A DNA stretch of 64,000 nt from Bolinopsis microptera (lineage: Eukaryota > Ctenophora > Tentaculata > Lobata > Bolinopsidae): positions 14,397,628 to 14,461,627 of the forward strand of contig NC_087075.1 in assembly GCF_026151205.1 (NCBI RefSeq), in the 5' to 3' direction. Positions within the stretch are counted from its first letter, which is position 1; each line of letters opens with the position of its first letter. Shown in pieces: positions 10,501 through 18,298 of the stretch. Below the pieces are notes generated by a model. The model saw nothing but the letters and a program-made list of their open reading frames with translations, made no database searches and was not told the DNA's origin. The position numbers and the translations under genes are program-made.

Positions 10501-12047
10501 TTGCCATTGATTACTTAGAGCCATCTAAGAAGCCTACGAAAAGGGGCCATACAGCACTGTTAACAATGGTAGATATGTTTTCAAATTATGTAGTGTGCAA
10601 ACCAGTGAAATCTACAGGCACAGAGGAAGCCATTAAGGTTATCATAAATGAATGGATCCTGAAATTTGGAGTCATGTCTACAATCATACACGACTTAGGA
10701 CCGAGTTTCTCGAGCACTTTGTTCAAGTCGGTCTTAAAAATGTTCAACATTAAGGATATACACGGAGTTCCGTGGAAATGTCAGACCAACGGACGAGCTG
10801 AGGCCTTCAACAAAAAAATCAATGTTTGTATGAGAACATGTCTAAATGAGAATCAGTGGCAGGACTATGACTTGTGGATTAACTACATAGTGTTTGTACT
10901 CAACAGCTTGAAATCCACTAGGACCAAATACTCAGCAAATTTTCTGTTATTTGGGCGTGAAGTCATGAGTGTGAGAGACTTGTATTTACAAGATGATGAG
11001 AGATTAGAGCAGATCTATTCCGAAATAGATGACGATGACGCTAGACAACTTCTTGCATACAATTTGTATCGAAACATAGCTGAGGTGACTAGAAAAGCAG
11101 CTGCGAACAATGCTGTAAAGGCGAAGTTTATGAAGACGAGCTACGATAAAGGAGTAAGAGGACCATTTTTCGAGAGTGGGGAGTGGTGCATGTTATTGGT
11201 TCAAAGACCTGGACACAAGTTTGCTCCCAGATTTCAGGGACCATACAAGATAGTAGAGAAGCTTAGTGATTGGAACTACATTGTCCAGGTGGGACAGGAG
11301 AAGAAGGTAACCAGCATCACGAAGATGAAACCTTATAAAGGGGGAAAACCACTCACCAAGGTTCCTGGAGCGGCTGTGGGATTTCCCAGCGGCTGTTCTG
11401 TGGAAAATGAAGGCAACGTGAGTGAGGTGAGCCTTCTATCACCTGGAGCGGCTGTGGGATTTCCCAACGGTTGTTCCGGGGAAAGTGAAGGCAACATGAG
11501 TGAAGTGAGCCTGGTCACTGATAGTGATTCAGATGATTCAGATGATTATCACATCATCACGAGGAGTCGGAAGAAGAAGAGGGATCAAGGAATTCCTTGT
11601 CCTTCATCTAAAATCAGTAAAAGTGGAGGAAAAGCGTCAGCACCAGTGAATCTCACAAGTTCTGGAAATGATGTACCACAAACTGAGGTTGGAAGCGGAG
11701 ATCCGGCCATTTTGGTGGAAGAGGAGGAACGAGGATTGGATGACACGATAGTAAACTCATCGCTCAACGATGTACCGCGTCAGGAAGAAGATCCACAATT
11801 AAATCTAAGTGCAGATACCACCGAATCTTTTCACGATGCACTAGATTCAAGTCAATCTCAAAACATTGACTCTAGTCCGGAAGTAGCGGCCGCATCTGCT
11901 GGACCGAGCAGAGAGGGCAATATGCAATTCGGAGAAATAGATAGTAGAGGACTTACTCTTGCTGACATAAGTCGTGAAGAAGACGGCAGAGATCCGAGGA
12001 GAAAGTATGAACTCAGACCGAGAAAGAATAAACCGAAGTATGTTTAA
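7503..12047 (+). CDS. pol: Pol polyprotein of the gypsy element (protease, RT, RNase H, integrase)
   Basis: An open frame of about 1,500 codons, most simply made as a Gag-Pol fusion by -1 frameshifting; there is no good ATG at its start (the first candidate is a GTG at 7530). Residues counted from 7530: retropepsin motif LADTGAS with DTG at 43-45; reverse transcriptase with SFDF (D439) and the catalytic FLDD (502-505); RNase H acidic residues D654, E695, D720 and D766; integrase HHCC zinc finger; then D994, D1055 and E1091, a D,D(35)E spacing; then a GPY motif. After integrase comes an unusual acidic, Ser-rich tail of about 250 residues. It contains two copies of PGAAVGFP..GCS.E.EGN.SEVSL and ends in a basic patch. 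No chromodomain was seen. All catalytic residues are present, so it looks competent. Confidence 0.95.
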   Translation, partial: LESGCTGVRVDPYNCMTNQGVFRGECSRVQPQCPDIIVRGSCQDIAVNVLADTGASVSLVNIRLIDRLNMTQHIRPSRIRVAGLSNKLIPMRGEIELQVKIAGTSVTHKFVACDVISEDILAGNDLLRKLEARIYLPEKLLTTTYGQEQFIDRPIKLVNRCKVKCSKSVTVPANSVVYLTGKINPRGSKGSNYEGIVFGSRNLVESTGVAVENAIAFSCNNRIPLRCINPMSIDVVINKNRVILIGFMEPMEETPNMVRGVRKVRRGEAYSAAINIPRLEDAVPEEIYRENGRWRDMESLYKQLRVDDIDITPQLKAELKDLLAEYSHCFSRDKFDLGVATFYEANLRLKRDYVAKWVPSRDISYKMRPHMDKEIGNLVKSGQIERCHYSNWNSCVFMVVKPGQTDSYRMVQDMRQLNEQTLPDNFELPRINTIMDKMSECGFLTSFDFTKGFNQIRLREEDRPLTAFTHHDGSRYQWARLVMGQTSSSSQFARCMSYLFSKVPFSSLICFLDDILVGSNCPKEHLRRIRFILARLSWGGIKISTSKTQLMRQEVKFLGHMISKEGLRIDPKRTEAIKQLQPPDSVKRLQKFLGALNYNRGFIKGFSSIAAPLYKLLQKGVTFKWDSDCQSAYKGLIQAMCQAPTLAIPEYNDPNQSYEVTVDSSKIGHGAMLTQLIDGQRRVISYWSKAVPVHMQKLGASRLEFLGLYYSLLHYRIYLENTSFRVITDCKSLLNLTTIFRKENSYMQRRLADLASFRFKVVHVSGESNDIQWADYLSRNPVEIETTSVATQTSDDAIASIKSIGVEREHDSFDKVESKQQVSEKQYTRTHITRVLKSEIELPEQPITLAEIRREYANDTILSTVIKWVESGQPPDNVSYRRDSAELCHYRQNFDMMTVKEGILHRKWVNPTNRQEDRDLIVVPRPLIDRVLHSYHDGNCHVGADLALEHCQKRFYFYKQRKLYKLYCEACITCAQGKQPHSFKKAPLKPIVYSHFGQCVAIDYLEPSKKPTKRGHTALLTMVDMFSNYVVCKPVKSTGTEEAIKVIINEWILKFGVMSTIIHDLGPSFSSTLFKSVLKMFNIKDIHGVPWKCQTNGRAEAFNKKINVCMRTCLNENQWQDYDLWINYIVFVLNSLKSTRTKYSANFLLFGREVMSVRDLYLQDDERLEQIYSEIDDDDARQLLAYNLYRNIAEVTRKAAANNAVKAKFMKTSYDKGVRGPFFESGEWCMLLVQRPGHKFAPRFQGPYKIVEKLSDWNYIVQVGQEKKVTSITKMKPYKGGKPLTKVPGAAVGFPSGCSVENEGNVSEVSLLSPGAAVGFPNGCSGESEGNMSEVSLVTDSDSDDSDDYHIITRSRKKKRDQGIPCPSSKISKSGGKASAPVNLTSSGNDVPQTEVGSGDPAILVEEEERGLDDTIVNSSLNDVPRQEEDPQLNLSADTTESFHDALDSSQSQNIDSSPEVAAASAGPSREGNMQFGEIDSRGLTLADISREEDGRDPRRKYELRPRKNKPKYV

Positions 12048-12559
12048 TCACAGGAGAAATGTCGGAAATGACTAAAATAAAGTCATATAGACTGGAACGG
12101 TAATTTGCGTGATATATTTGATAAATGTGCACAATGGTATTTTGTTGAAGTATTTACAGTAAAATCACGGTATCAGGGATTTGAAGAGAACAACCTTGTT
12201 GTTACCTTTTCGTTTTAACAGTCTTATTATATTACTAGGTCGACCTGAGTGTGGATTCCTACCGTATTCGGGAGATTGATCACCTCTTTTTTACATTAAG
12301 TTTGAATCATAACAACACTTTACTTAAAGTAATACTAATCTTGACATCAATTAGAACATGGTTATTTTCAACTTGGTGATGACATTGATTTTGGGCAGCT
12401 TTGGTGCCAGTTTTAATAGCAAGAGAGACACATTTTTTTTTCAAGTTTATGTTTTTTTAAAAAACACTTTGTAGGTAGATTTGATATATATTAGAATTTG
12501 TAAAGTTATCCATTGCAATTGCAACGGGAGAACTTCCACAAAATTTTGTGGGGAGGATA
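12048..12559 (+). other. 3' untranslated region of the gypsy element with polypurine tract
   Basis: About 510 bp without a reading frame between the pol stop and the 3' LTR. It ends in GTGGGGAGGATA next to the LTR, the expected polypurine primer for plus-strand synthesis. Confidence 0.7.
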
Positions 12560-13167
12560 TGTTATATACTCGTTTTAGCAGTTTTAGTACTAGACATTAA
12601 ACAGTATTTTACCGTAGTATTTTAGGGCATTTATTAGTGTACGACATTTAGTACAGCAGGGTAGTGCAGAGAGTTTTAGGGAAACAGAAAGTTTATTTTA
12701 ACATCTCTGTTTTGGTTATCAAAGAGTTCAGTTTAACAACTCTATTTTGGCTATAGGAGGATAGTTAAAGATATTGTTAAGGGCAGAGAGTTTTAGGGAA
12801 ACAGAAAGTTTATTTTAACATCTCTGTTTTGGTTATCAGAGAGTTCAATTTTACATCTCTGTTTTGGCTATAGGAAGGATAGTTTGGGATTTGTTTAGGG
12901 ATTGCTAAAACGAGTGGGAGATTGTTTATACTATCTAAGGATATTTAAGAGTGGGCCTGTTGGATGGCAGGACACTTTTTGGTTTGAATACAGCAGACGT
13001 TTACAGCTAATGTTTACAGTTAAAGAACTAGGCTATTCGAATTATTGACACAGTATTTGAGGAACACTGAGATATTGTAATTACAATTCTTAACGGTTTA
13101 TTCGAATTGAAGTATTTTCCCTTGTCACCTTGCTGAACAAAATATAAAGGAAAAGAGCCTTTTATCA
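12560..13167 (+). repeat. 3' long terminal repeat
   Basis: 608 bp, same length as and identical by eye to the 5' LTR. It is followed by the GTAT target duplication. Confidence 0.95.
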
Positions 13168-13171
13168 GTAT

Positions 13172-13740
13172 CAGCCCCCCTTCAAAGTTTGTAGGGGGGC
13201 TGACATTGGGTCTGATCACTATTTGGTAAGAGCACAACTGAGAATGAAGCTTATGTCAGTGAAAAAGAAGCAGGAACGTAAGCTTGAGATTCCTGCTATT
13301 GAGCATCTGCGTGATCATTCACTTGTTTCCGAATACAATATTGTTCTGAGAAACAAATTTGACTGTTTGGAATCTGAGGTTGACCTGGAATCAATGTAGG
13401 ACAACTTCAAGACAACAAGTTTCCATGGAAATCCTTGGGCAAAGACCTCGAAAAAAAGAAGGACAGGCACCAATCTCAGAAGACAAAAGAATTATTGAAG
13501 AACCGTAAGGAATTTAAGCGTAATTCGAACGCTAACAGGTCAGAGTATTCTAGATTGAATAAGCTCTTTAAAAAAGTAGCAAGGTGGACAATAACAACTG
13601 GGTACGTAGAATGGCCAATGACTTGGAAGAAGCTGCGAGAAAAGGTCAGCAACGTGAGGTATGGCAGAAGATCAATGTCATATCTGGAAAGAGGAAGAAG
13701 CAGTCAACTGCTGGCCATTTGATTGCCGACCCACATGCCT
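13172..13740 (+). pseudogene. Decayed LINE fragment: end of the AP endonuclease and linker
   Basis: One frame from about 13190 reads RGADIGSDHYLVRAQL, the terminal SDH motif of an exonuclease-endonuclease-phosphatase domain, followed by a basic linker. It stops at 13397, then continues in other frames through FKRNSNANRSEYSRLNKLFK and DLEEAARKGQQREVWQKI, typical of the segment before the reverse transcriptase in RTE/L2-like elements. There are several frameshifts and no RT domain, so it is dead. It is a different LINE type from the remnant on the other side of the gypsy insertion. A G/C hairpin (CAGCCCCCC with GGGGGGCTG) sits at 13172-13202. Confidence 0.65.
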
Positions 13741-13965
13741 TTAGTCTGTCTCCTGCGGTGAAAATCAGTTTAATAAATATTCTATGAATTTTTAAAATTT
13801 TAATAACTCTATCTCATCAAGTAGTTTTATAGTTGGGTAACTAATGTTACTTAACAGAACAGTTAGAGTTTTAGTTACTTACATCAAGAAGGGTTGCCCA
13901 GTCAAAATCTTGGATGGTGGACATGGTTTTACCTTTAGGTTTGACCTGCAATTTGAATGTGTTTT

Positions 13966-14810
13966 TCACAATAATACTACCGTTTTAGAACACCGCTTAA
14001 ATATACATTACAAGTTAACAAGTTTGTATTCATTTGTTTTTTCGTGATTAATTAGATTAGTAAGGTAAGTTTAAAAGACTTACGTTTTTCGATACCGGTC
14101 TTTTCACACTTGTCTGGAAATATAAATAATTATAGATAGCTTGACAAATTTCAGAGTTGGGAAGTTACATACATATTGATTAGGGAATTCGTTTACAGAT
14201 ATATGAGATTTTAATACATCGAAATTATACTCATTCTTCTACATTTTTAAATTAATTTGTAGCTTTTAAAGTAAGAAAAAGAAAAGTGGATCAGCAAATT
14301 CTTTAATTCGAATCTTTAAAAATTTACCTTCTTCTTTTTGGCTTGTGCCTGATTATCCTGTTCCTGATGATCCTGTTCCTGATGAACCTGTTCCGAGGGG
14401 TTCTTCTGGGGAGGCTGGGATTCTATAGCAATTCCCACGATATTTTTAAATGTTCTTCCACCGTGTTTTGGGCTTGTTCTTAACGCCACTTTAAAACGAA
14501 CTTTATCATTCTCCTAAAAGATTAAATCGTTTTGTTAACAGACATGTGAGCTTTTGTTCTAACAATTATGGTAATTTTTACAATTGAACTATCAGATTTA
14601 TTAGTTACTCAACCTGCAATTTCTAGATCATTTAAAAAATATTTAAATAAATAAAATTAAAAAAATATCAATACTTACTTTCAATGCTGTGGGTACAGCG
14701 GTGTTGTACACCATTAAATTTTCCACCTCACCAGCGTTCGTTTTTATCGTTAGGAGGGTACGTTCTTTTCCTGGTGAGGAAAGTAATTCCACAGTGCCAG
14801 TGATGTACAT
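13966..14810 (-). CDS. Gene E', small unrecognised protein, truncated twin of gene E
   Basis: Mirror copy of gene E. Exons, with start at 14810: 14679-14810, 14328-14513, 14084-14113 and a short last piece 13966-13995, all joined in phase 0 with GT/AG sites. The first three exons encode the same 116 residues as gene E. The fourth starts with the same RCSKT but then leaves the homology and stops after nine codons, so the Asp-Pro tract is missing; the model gives 125 residues. A detached fragment of the true 3' end remains at 1210-1256. An alternative downstream exon on this strand (acceptor near 13950, donor GATGTAAGT near 13885) is possible but unsupported. The function is unknown. Whether a protein is made cannot be told. 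Confidence 0.6.
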
Positions 14811-14940
14811 GATTGAGAAAACGGATTGAGAAAACGAAAAAACTAAAACTGAAGAAAATTGGGAACTGAAGTTTCTCAGCAGTGTACATGGTTTATATAG
14901 TAAAGACAGTTTCTTTGTTTTAGTACAATTCATTATCATT

Positions 14941-15372
14941 ACCCTGGATGTTTGATTGTTATCAGGAATAGGAAGAATTCATTGCCATTGCCCTGGATGT
15001 TTGATTGTTATCAGGAATGGGAAGAATTCATTGCCATTGCCCTGGATGTTTGATTGTTATCAGGAATGGGAAGAATTCATTGCCATTGCCCTGGATATTT
15101 GATTGTTATCAGGAATGGGAAGAATTCATTGCCATTGCCCTGGATGTTTGATTGTTATCAGGAATGGGGAGAATTCATTGCCGTTGCCCTGGATGTTTGA
15201 TTGTTATCAGAAATGGGGAGAATTCATTGTCATTGCCCTGGATGTTTGATTGTTATCAGGAATGGGGAGAATTCATTGCCATTGCCCTGGATGTTTGATT
15301 GTTATCAGGAATGGGGAGAATTCACTGTCATTGCCCTGGATGTTTGATTGTTATCAGGAATGGGGAGAATGT
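14941..15372. repeat. 49-bp minisatellite, left palindrome arm (9 units)
   Basis: Nine tandem units of the type GGATGTTTGATTGTTATCAG followed by GAATGGGGAGAATTCATTGC and CATTGCCCT, with a few substitutions. They lie just upstream of gene E'. Confidence 0.9.
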
Positions 15373-15544
15373 TTGTGTTTGTTGTGACAGTTTCTCTGTC
15401 AGGGGTAGAAGGGGATTACCCTTTATGACTCACTAATTTCTAGAAGGGATTTCTAGAGAGGGAGTACAGTTTATGACTCACTAATTTCAACAATGACAAT
15501 GAATTCCGCTAAAACAGAGAAACTGCCACAACAAACACAAACAC

Positions 15545-15830
15545 TCTCCCCATTCCTGATAACAATCAAACATCCAGGACAATGACAATGAATTTTTCCC
15601 ATTCCTGATAACAATCAAACATCCAGGGCAATGGCAATGAATTCTCCCCATTCCTGATAACAATCAAACATCTAGGGCAATGGCAATGAATTCTTCCCAT
15701 TCCTGATAACAATCAAACATCCAGGGCAATGGCAATGAATTCTTCCCATTCCTGATAACAATCAAACATCCAGGGCAATGGCAATGAATTCTTCCTATTC
15801 CTGATAACAATCAAACATCCAGGGTAATGA
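15545..15830. repeat. 49-bp minisatellite, right palindrome arm (6 units)
   Basis: Six inverted units matching the left array, with core CTGATAACAATCAAACATCC. They lie between the palindrome centre and gene E. Confidence 0.9.
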
Positions 15831-15863
15831 TAATGAATTGTACTAAAACAAAGAAACTGTCTT

Positions 15864-15874
15864 TACTATATAAA
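15864..15874 (+). promoter_or_regulatory. Likely TATA box of gene E
   Basis: CTATATAAACC lies about 90 bp upstream of the gene E start codon, right after the minisatellite. The mirror sequence serves gene E' near 14892-14902. No transcript data; assignment is by position and sequence. Confidence 0.45.
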
Positions 15875-15955
15875 CCATGTACACTGCTGAGAAACTTCAG
15901 TTCCCAATTTTCTTCAGTTTTAGTTTTTTCGTTTTCTCAATCCGTTTTCTCAATC

Positions 15956-17949
15956 ATGTACATCACTGGCACTGTGGAATTACTTTCCTCACCAGGAAAA
16001 GAACGTACCCTCCTAACGATAAAAACGAACGCTGGTGAGGTGGAAAATTTAATGGTGTACAACACCGCTGTACCCACAGCATTGAAAGTAAGTATTGATA
16101 TTTTTTTAATTTTATTTATTTAAATATTTTTTAAATGATCTAGAAATTGCAGGTTGAGTAACTAATAAATCTGATAGTTCAATTGTAAAAATTACCATAA
16201 TTGTTAGAACAAAAGCTCACATGTCTGTTAACAAAACGATTTAATCTTTTAGGAGAATGATAAAGTTCGTTTTAAAGTGGCGTTAAGAACAAGCCCAAAA
16301 CACGGTGGAAGAACATTTAAAAATATCGTGGGAATTGCTATAGAATCCCAGCCTCCCCAGAAGAACCCCTCGGAACAGGTTCATCAGGAACAGGATCATC
16401 AGGAACAGGATAATCAGGCACAAGCCAAAAAGAAGAAGGTAAATTTTTAAAGATTCGAATTAAAGAATTTGCTGATCCACTTTTCTTTTTCTTACTTTAA
16501 AAGCTACAAATTAATTTAAAAATGTAGAAGAATGAGTATAATTTCGATGTATTAAAATCTCATATATCTGTAAACGAATTCCCTAATCAATATGTATGTA
16601 ACTTCCCAACTCTGAAATTTGTCAAGCTATCTATAATTATTTATATTTCCAGACAAGTGTGAAAAGACCGGTATCGAAAAACGTAAGTCTTTTAAACTTA
16701 CCTTACTAATCTAATTAATCACGAAAAAACAAATGAATACAAACTTGTTAACTTGTAATGTATATTTAAGCGGTGTTCTAAAACTACCCCTGACCCTGAC
16801 CCTGACCCTGACCCTGACCCTGACCCTGACCCTGACCCTGACCCTGACCCTGACCCTGACCCTGACCCTGACCCTGACCCTGACCCTGACCCTGACCCTG
16901 ACCCTGACCCTGACCCTGACCCTGACCCTGACCCTGACCCTGACCCTGACCCTGACCCTGACCCTGACCCTGACCCTGACCCTGACCCTGACCCTGACCC
17001 TGACCCTGACCCTGACCCTGACCCTGACCCTGACCCTGACCCTGACCCTGACCCTGACCCTGACCCTGACCCTGACCCTGACCCTGACCCTGACCCTGAC
17101 CCTGACCCTGACCCTGACCCTGACCCTGACCCTGACCCTGACCCTGACCCTGACCCTGACCCTGACCCTGACCCTGACCCTGACCCTGACCCTGACCCTG
17201 ACCCTGACCCTGACCCTGACCCTGACCCTGACCCTGACCCTGACCCTGACCCTGACCCTGACCCTGACCCTGACCCTGACCCTGACCCTGACCCTGACCC
17301 TGACCCTGACCCTGACCCTGACCCTGACCCTGACCCTGACCCTGACCCTGACCCTGACCCTGACCCTGACCCTGACCCTGACCCTGACCCTGACCCTGAC
17401 CCTGACCCTGACCCTGACCCTGACCCTGACCCTGGCCCTGACCCTGACCCTGACCCTGACCCTGACCCTGACCCTGACCCTGACCCTGACCCTGACCCTG
17501 ACCCTGACCCTGACCCTGACCCTGACCCTGACCCTGACCCTGACCCTGACCCTGACCCTGACCCTGACCCTGACCCTGACCCTGACCCTGACCCTGACCC
17601 TGACCCTGACCCTGACCCTGACCCTGACCCTGACCCTGACCCTGACCCTGACCCTGACCCTGACCCTGACCCTGACCCTGACCCTGACCCTGACCCTGAC
17701 CCTGACCCTGACCCTGACCCTGACCCTGACCCTGGCCCTGGCCCTGACCCTGACCCTGACCCTGACCCTGACCCTGACCCTGACCCTGACCCTGACCCTG
17801 ACCCTGAATTAGACCATGAATTAGACCATGAATTAGACCATGAATTAGACCATGAAATTGCTCACAATAATGACGAATTTAGCTTTCATTTTAGACTTCA
17901 CGTCTCCCGAAATAAAACTGCGAACAAAGTGAAACAAGGAACTAAGTAA
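15956..17949 (+). CDS. Gene E, unrecognised protein with a giant Asp-Pro repeat
   Basis: Four exons, all phase 0 with good GT/AG sites: 15956-16087, 16253-16438, 16653-16682 and 16771-17949, giving 508 residues. The N-terminal 106 residues (from MYITGTVELL) look like a small beta-rich, possibly OB-like fold ending in a Gln-rich and Lys-rich segment; I do not recognise a family. Exon 4 reads RCSKTTP and then 169 consecutive Asp-Pro dipeptides (three are Gly-Pro). Four ELDH repeats and a basic C-terminus follow, with the stop TAA at 17947. The array length is a multiple of six and the frame stays open through and beyond it, which supports coding. The protein would have about 166 Asp, making the C-terminal half extremely acidic and extended. 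The function is unknown. Confidence 0.65.
16789..17805 (+). repeat. CCCTGA hexanucleotide array inside gene E exon 4
   Basis: About 170 perfect CCTGAC units over 1.0 kb, with only three single-base variants (GAC to GGC at about 17434, 17735 and 17741). It is read as Asp-Pro in the gene frame; the other open frame (Leu-Thr) and the third are shadows. A 12-bp array, GAATTAGACCAT, follows at 17806-17853. True copy number in the genome may differ from this assembly. Confidence 0.95.
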
Positions 17950-18298
17950 ACTGTAAAACCAAATTTTCGTCACGCATTGGACTTTATCAAGGTTACAATA
18001 ATGACAACAAGGCTTTTCTTCGCTAGCATCGCTGTGAAAGCTACCACGTTTAACAATTCTGCTATTTATCGGACTGCGACAAATAGATGCCCGAAAATCT
18101 GGTAGGTTTTGCAATTATCCGATTTAACATAATCATTTTATTGCTGTATTTCAGGTTTAAACTTTAAAAGTTATTTAAGTTCTGCTGCTACAATTTAACA
18201 TTTATAAAGCCAATGATAGAAAAGTGGGTCATAAACAACAGATAAGTTCCTAAAATACAACTATAAAATAACCAAGCCAGCAAAAATAAATTGCTAAA

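Larger units (their letters stand above)
5562..13167 (+). mobile_element. Complete Ty3/gypsy LTR retrotransposon
   Basis: A 7606-bp element with 608-bp LTRs that I read as identical base for base, starting TGTT and ending ATCA. It is flanked by a 4-bp direct duplication GTAT at 5558-5561 and 13168-13171. It carries gag (6223-7506) and, in the -1 frame, pol with protease, reverse transcriptase, RNase H and integrase in the Ty3/gypsy order. A purine-rich GTGGGGAGGATA precedes the 3' LTR. The base after the 5' LTR begins ACTGGAGCCTG; a primer tRNA was not assigned. Open frames and identical LTRs point to a very recent insertion. There is no envelope-like frame after pol. Confidence 0.95.
13982..16784. 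repeat. Large palindrome (inverted repeat) centred near 15455
   Basis: Left arm 13982-15396 and right arm 15511-16784 are inverted copies, nearly identical through exons and introns of genes E' and E. The 114-bp spacer holds two direct copies of TTTATGACTCACTAATTTC. The arms differ in length mainly because the 49-bp minisatellite has nine units on the left and six on the right. The right arm ends exactly where the CCCTGA array starts. Confidence 0.92.

Noticed and set aside
13172-13202. Rho-independent-type terminator hairpin
   Set aside because: Eukaryotic context; the G/C hairpin is part of a LINE remnant flank.
13844-14047. First exon of a homocysteine methyltransferase (ILDGGHG motif, plus strand)
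   Set aside because: Only a 7-residue resemblance, no acceptor or donor in the right phase, and the region overlaps the palindrome edge.
14643-14939. Start of gene E' (and of E at 15827) at the upstream ATG of the long frame
   Set aside because: The extra residues come from the leader and minisatellite edge, after the TATA box; the ATG at 14810/15956 begins the protein-like part.
14941-15372. CRISPR-like array
   Set aside because: Units are contiguous 49-bp tandem repeats without unique spacers, in a eukaryotic genome.
16789-17805. Interstitial telomere
   Set aside because: The reverse strand reads TCAGGG, one base from the common TTAGGG, but no TTAGGG unit occurs and the array lies in frame within an exon.
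16733-17812. 359-codon Leu-Thr repeat frame
   Set aside because: It is another frame of the CCCTGA array. The Asp-Pro frame joins spliced exons in phase and continues into non-repetitive protein; the Leu-Thr frame ends at the array edge.
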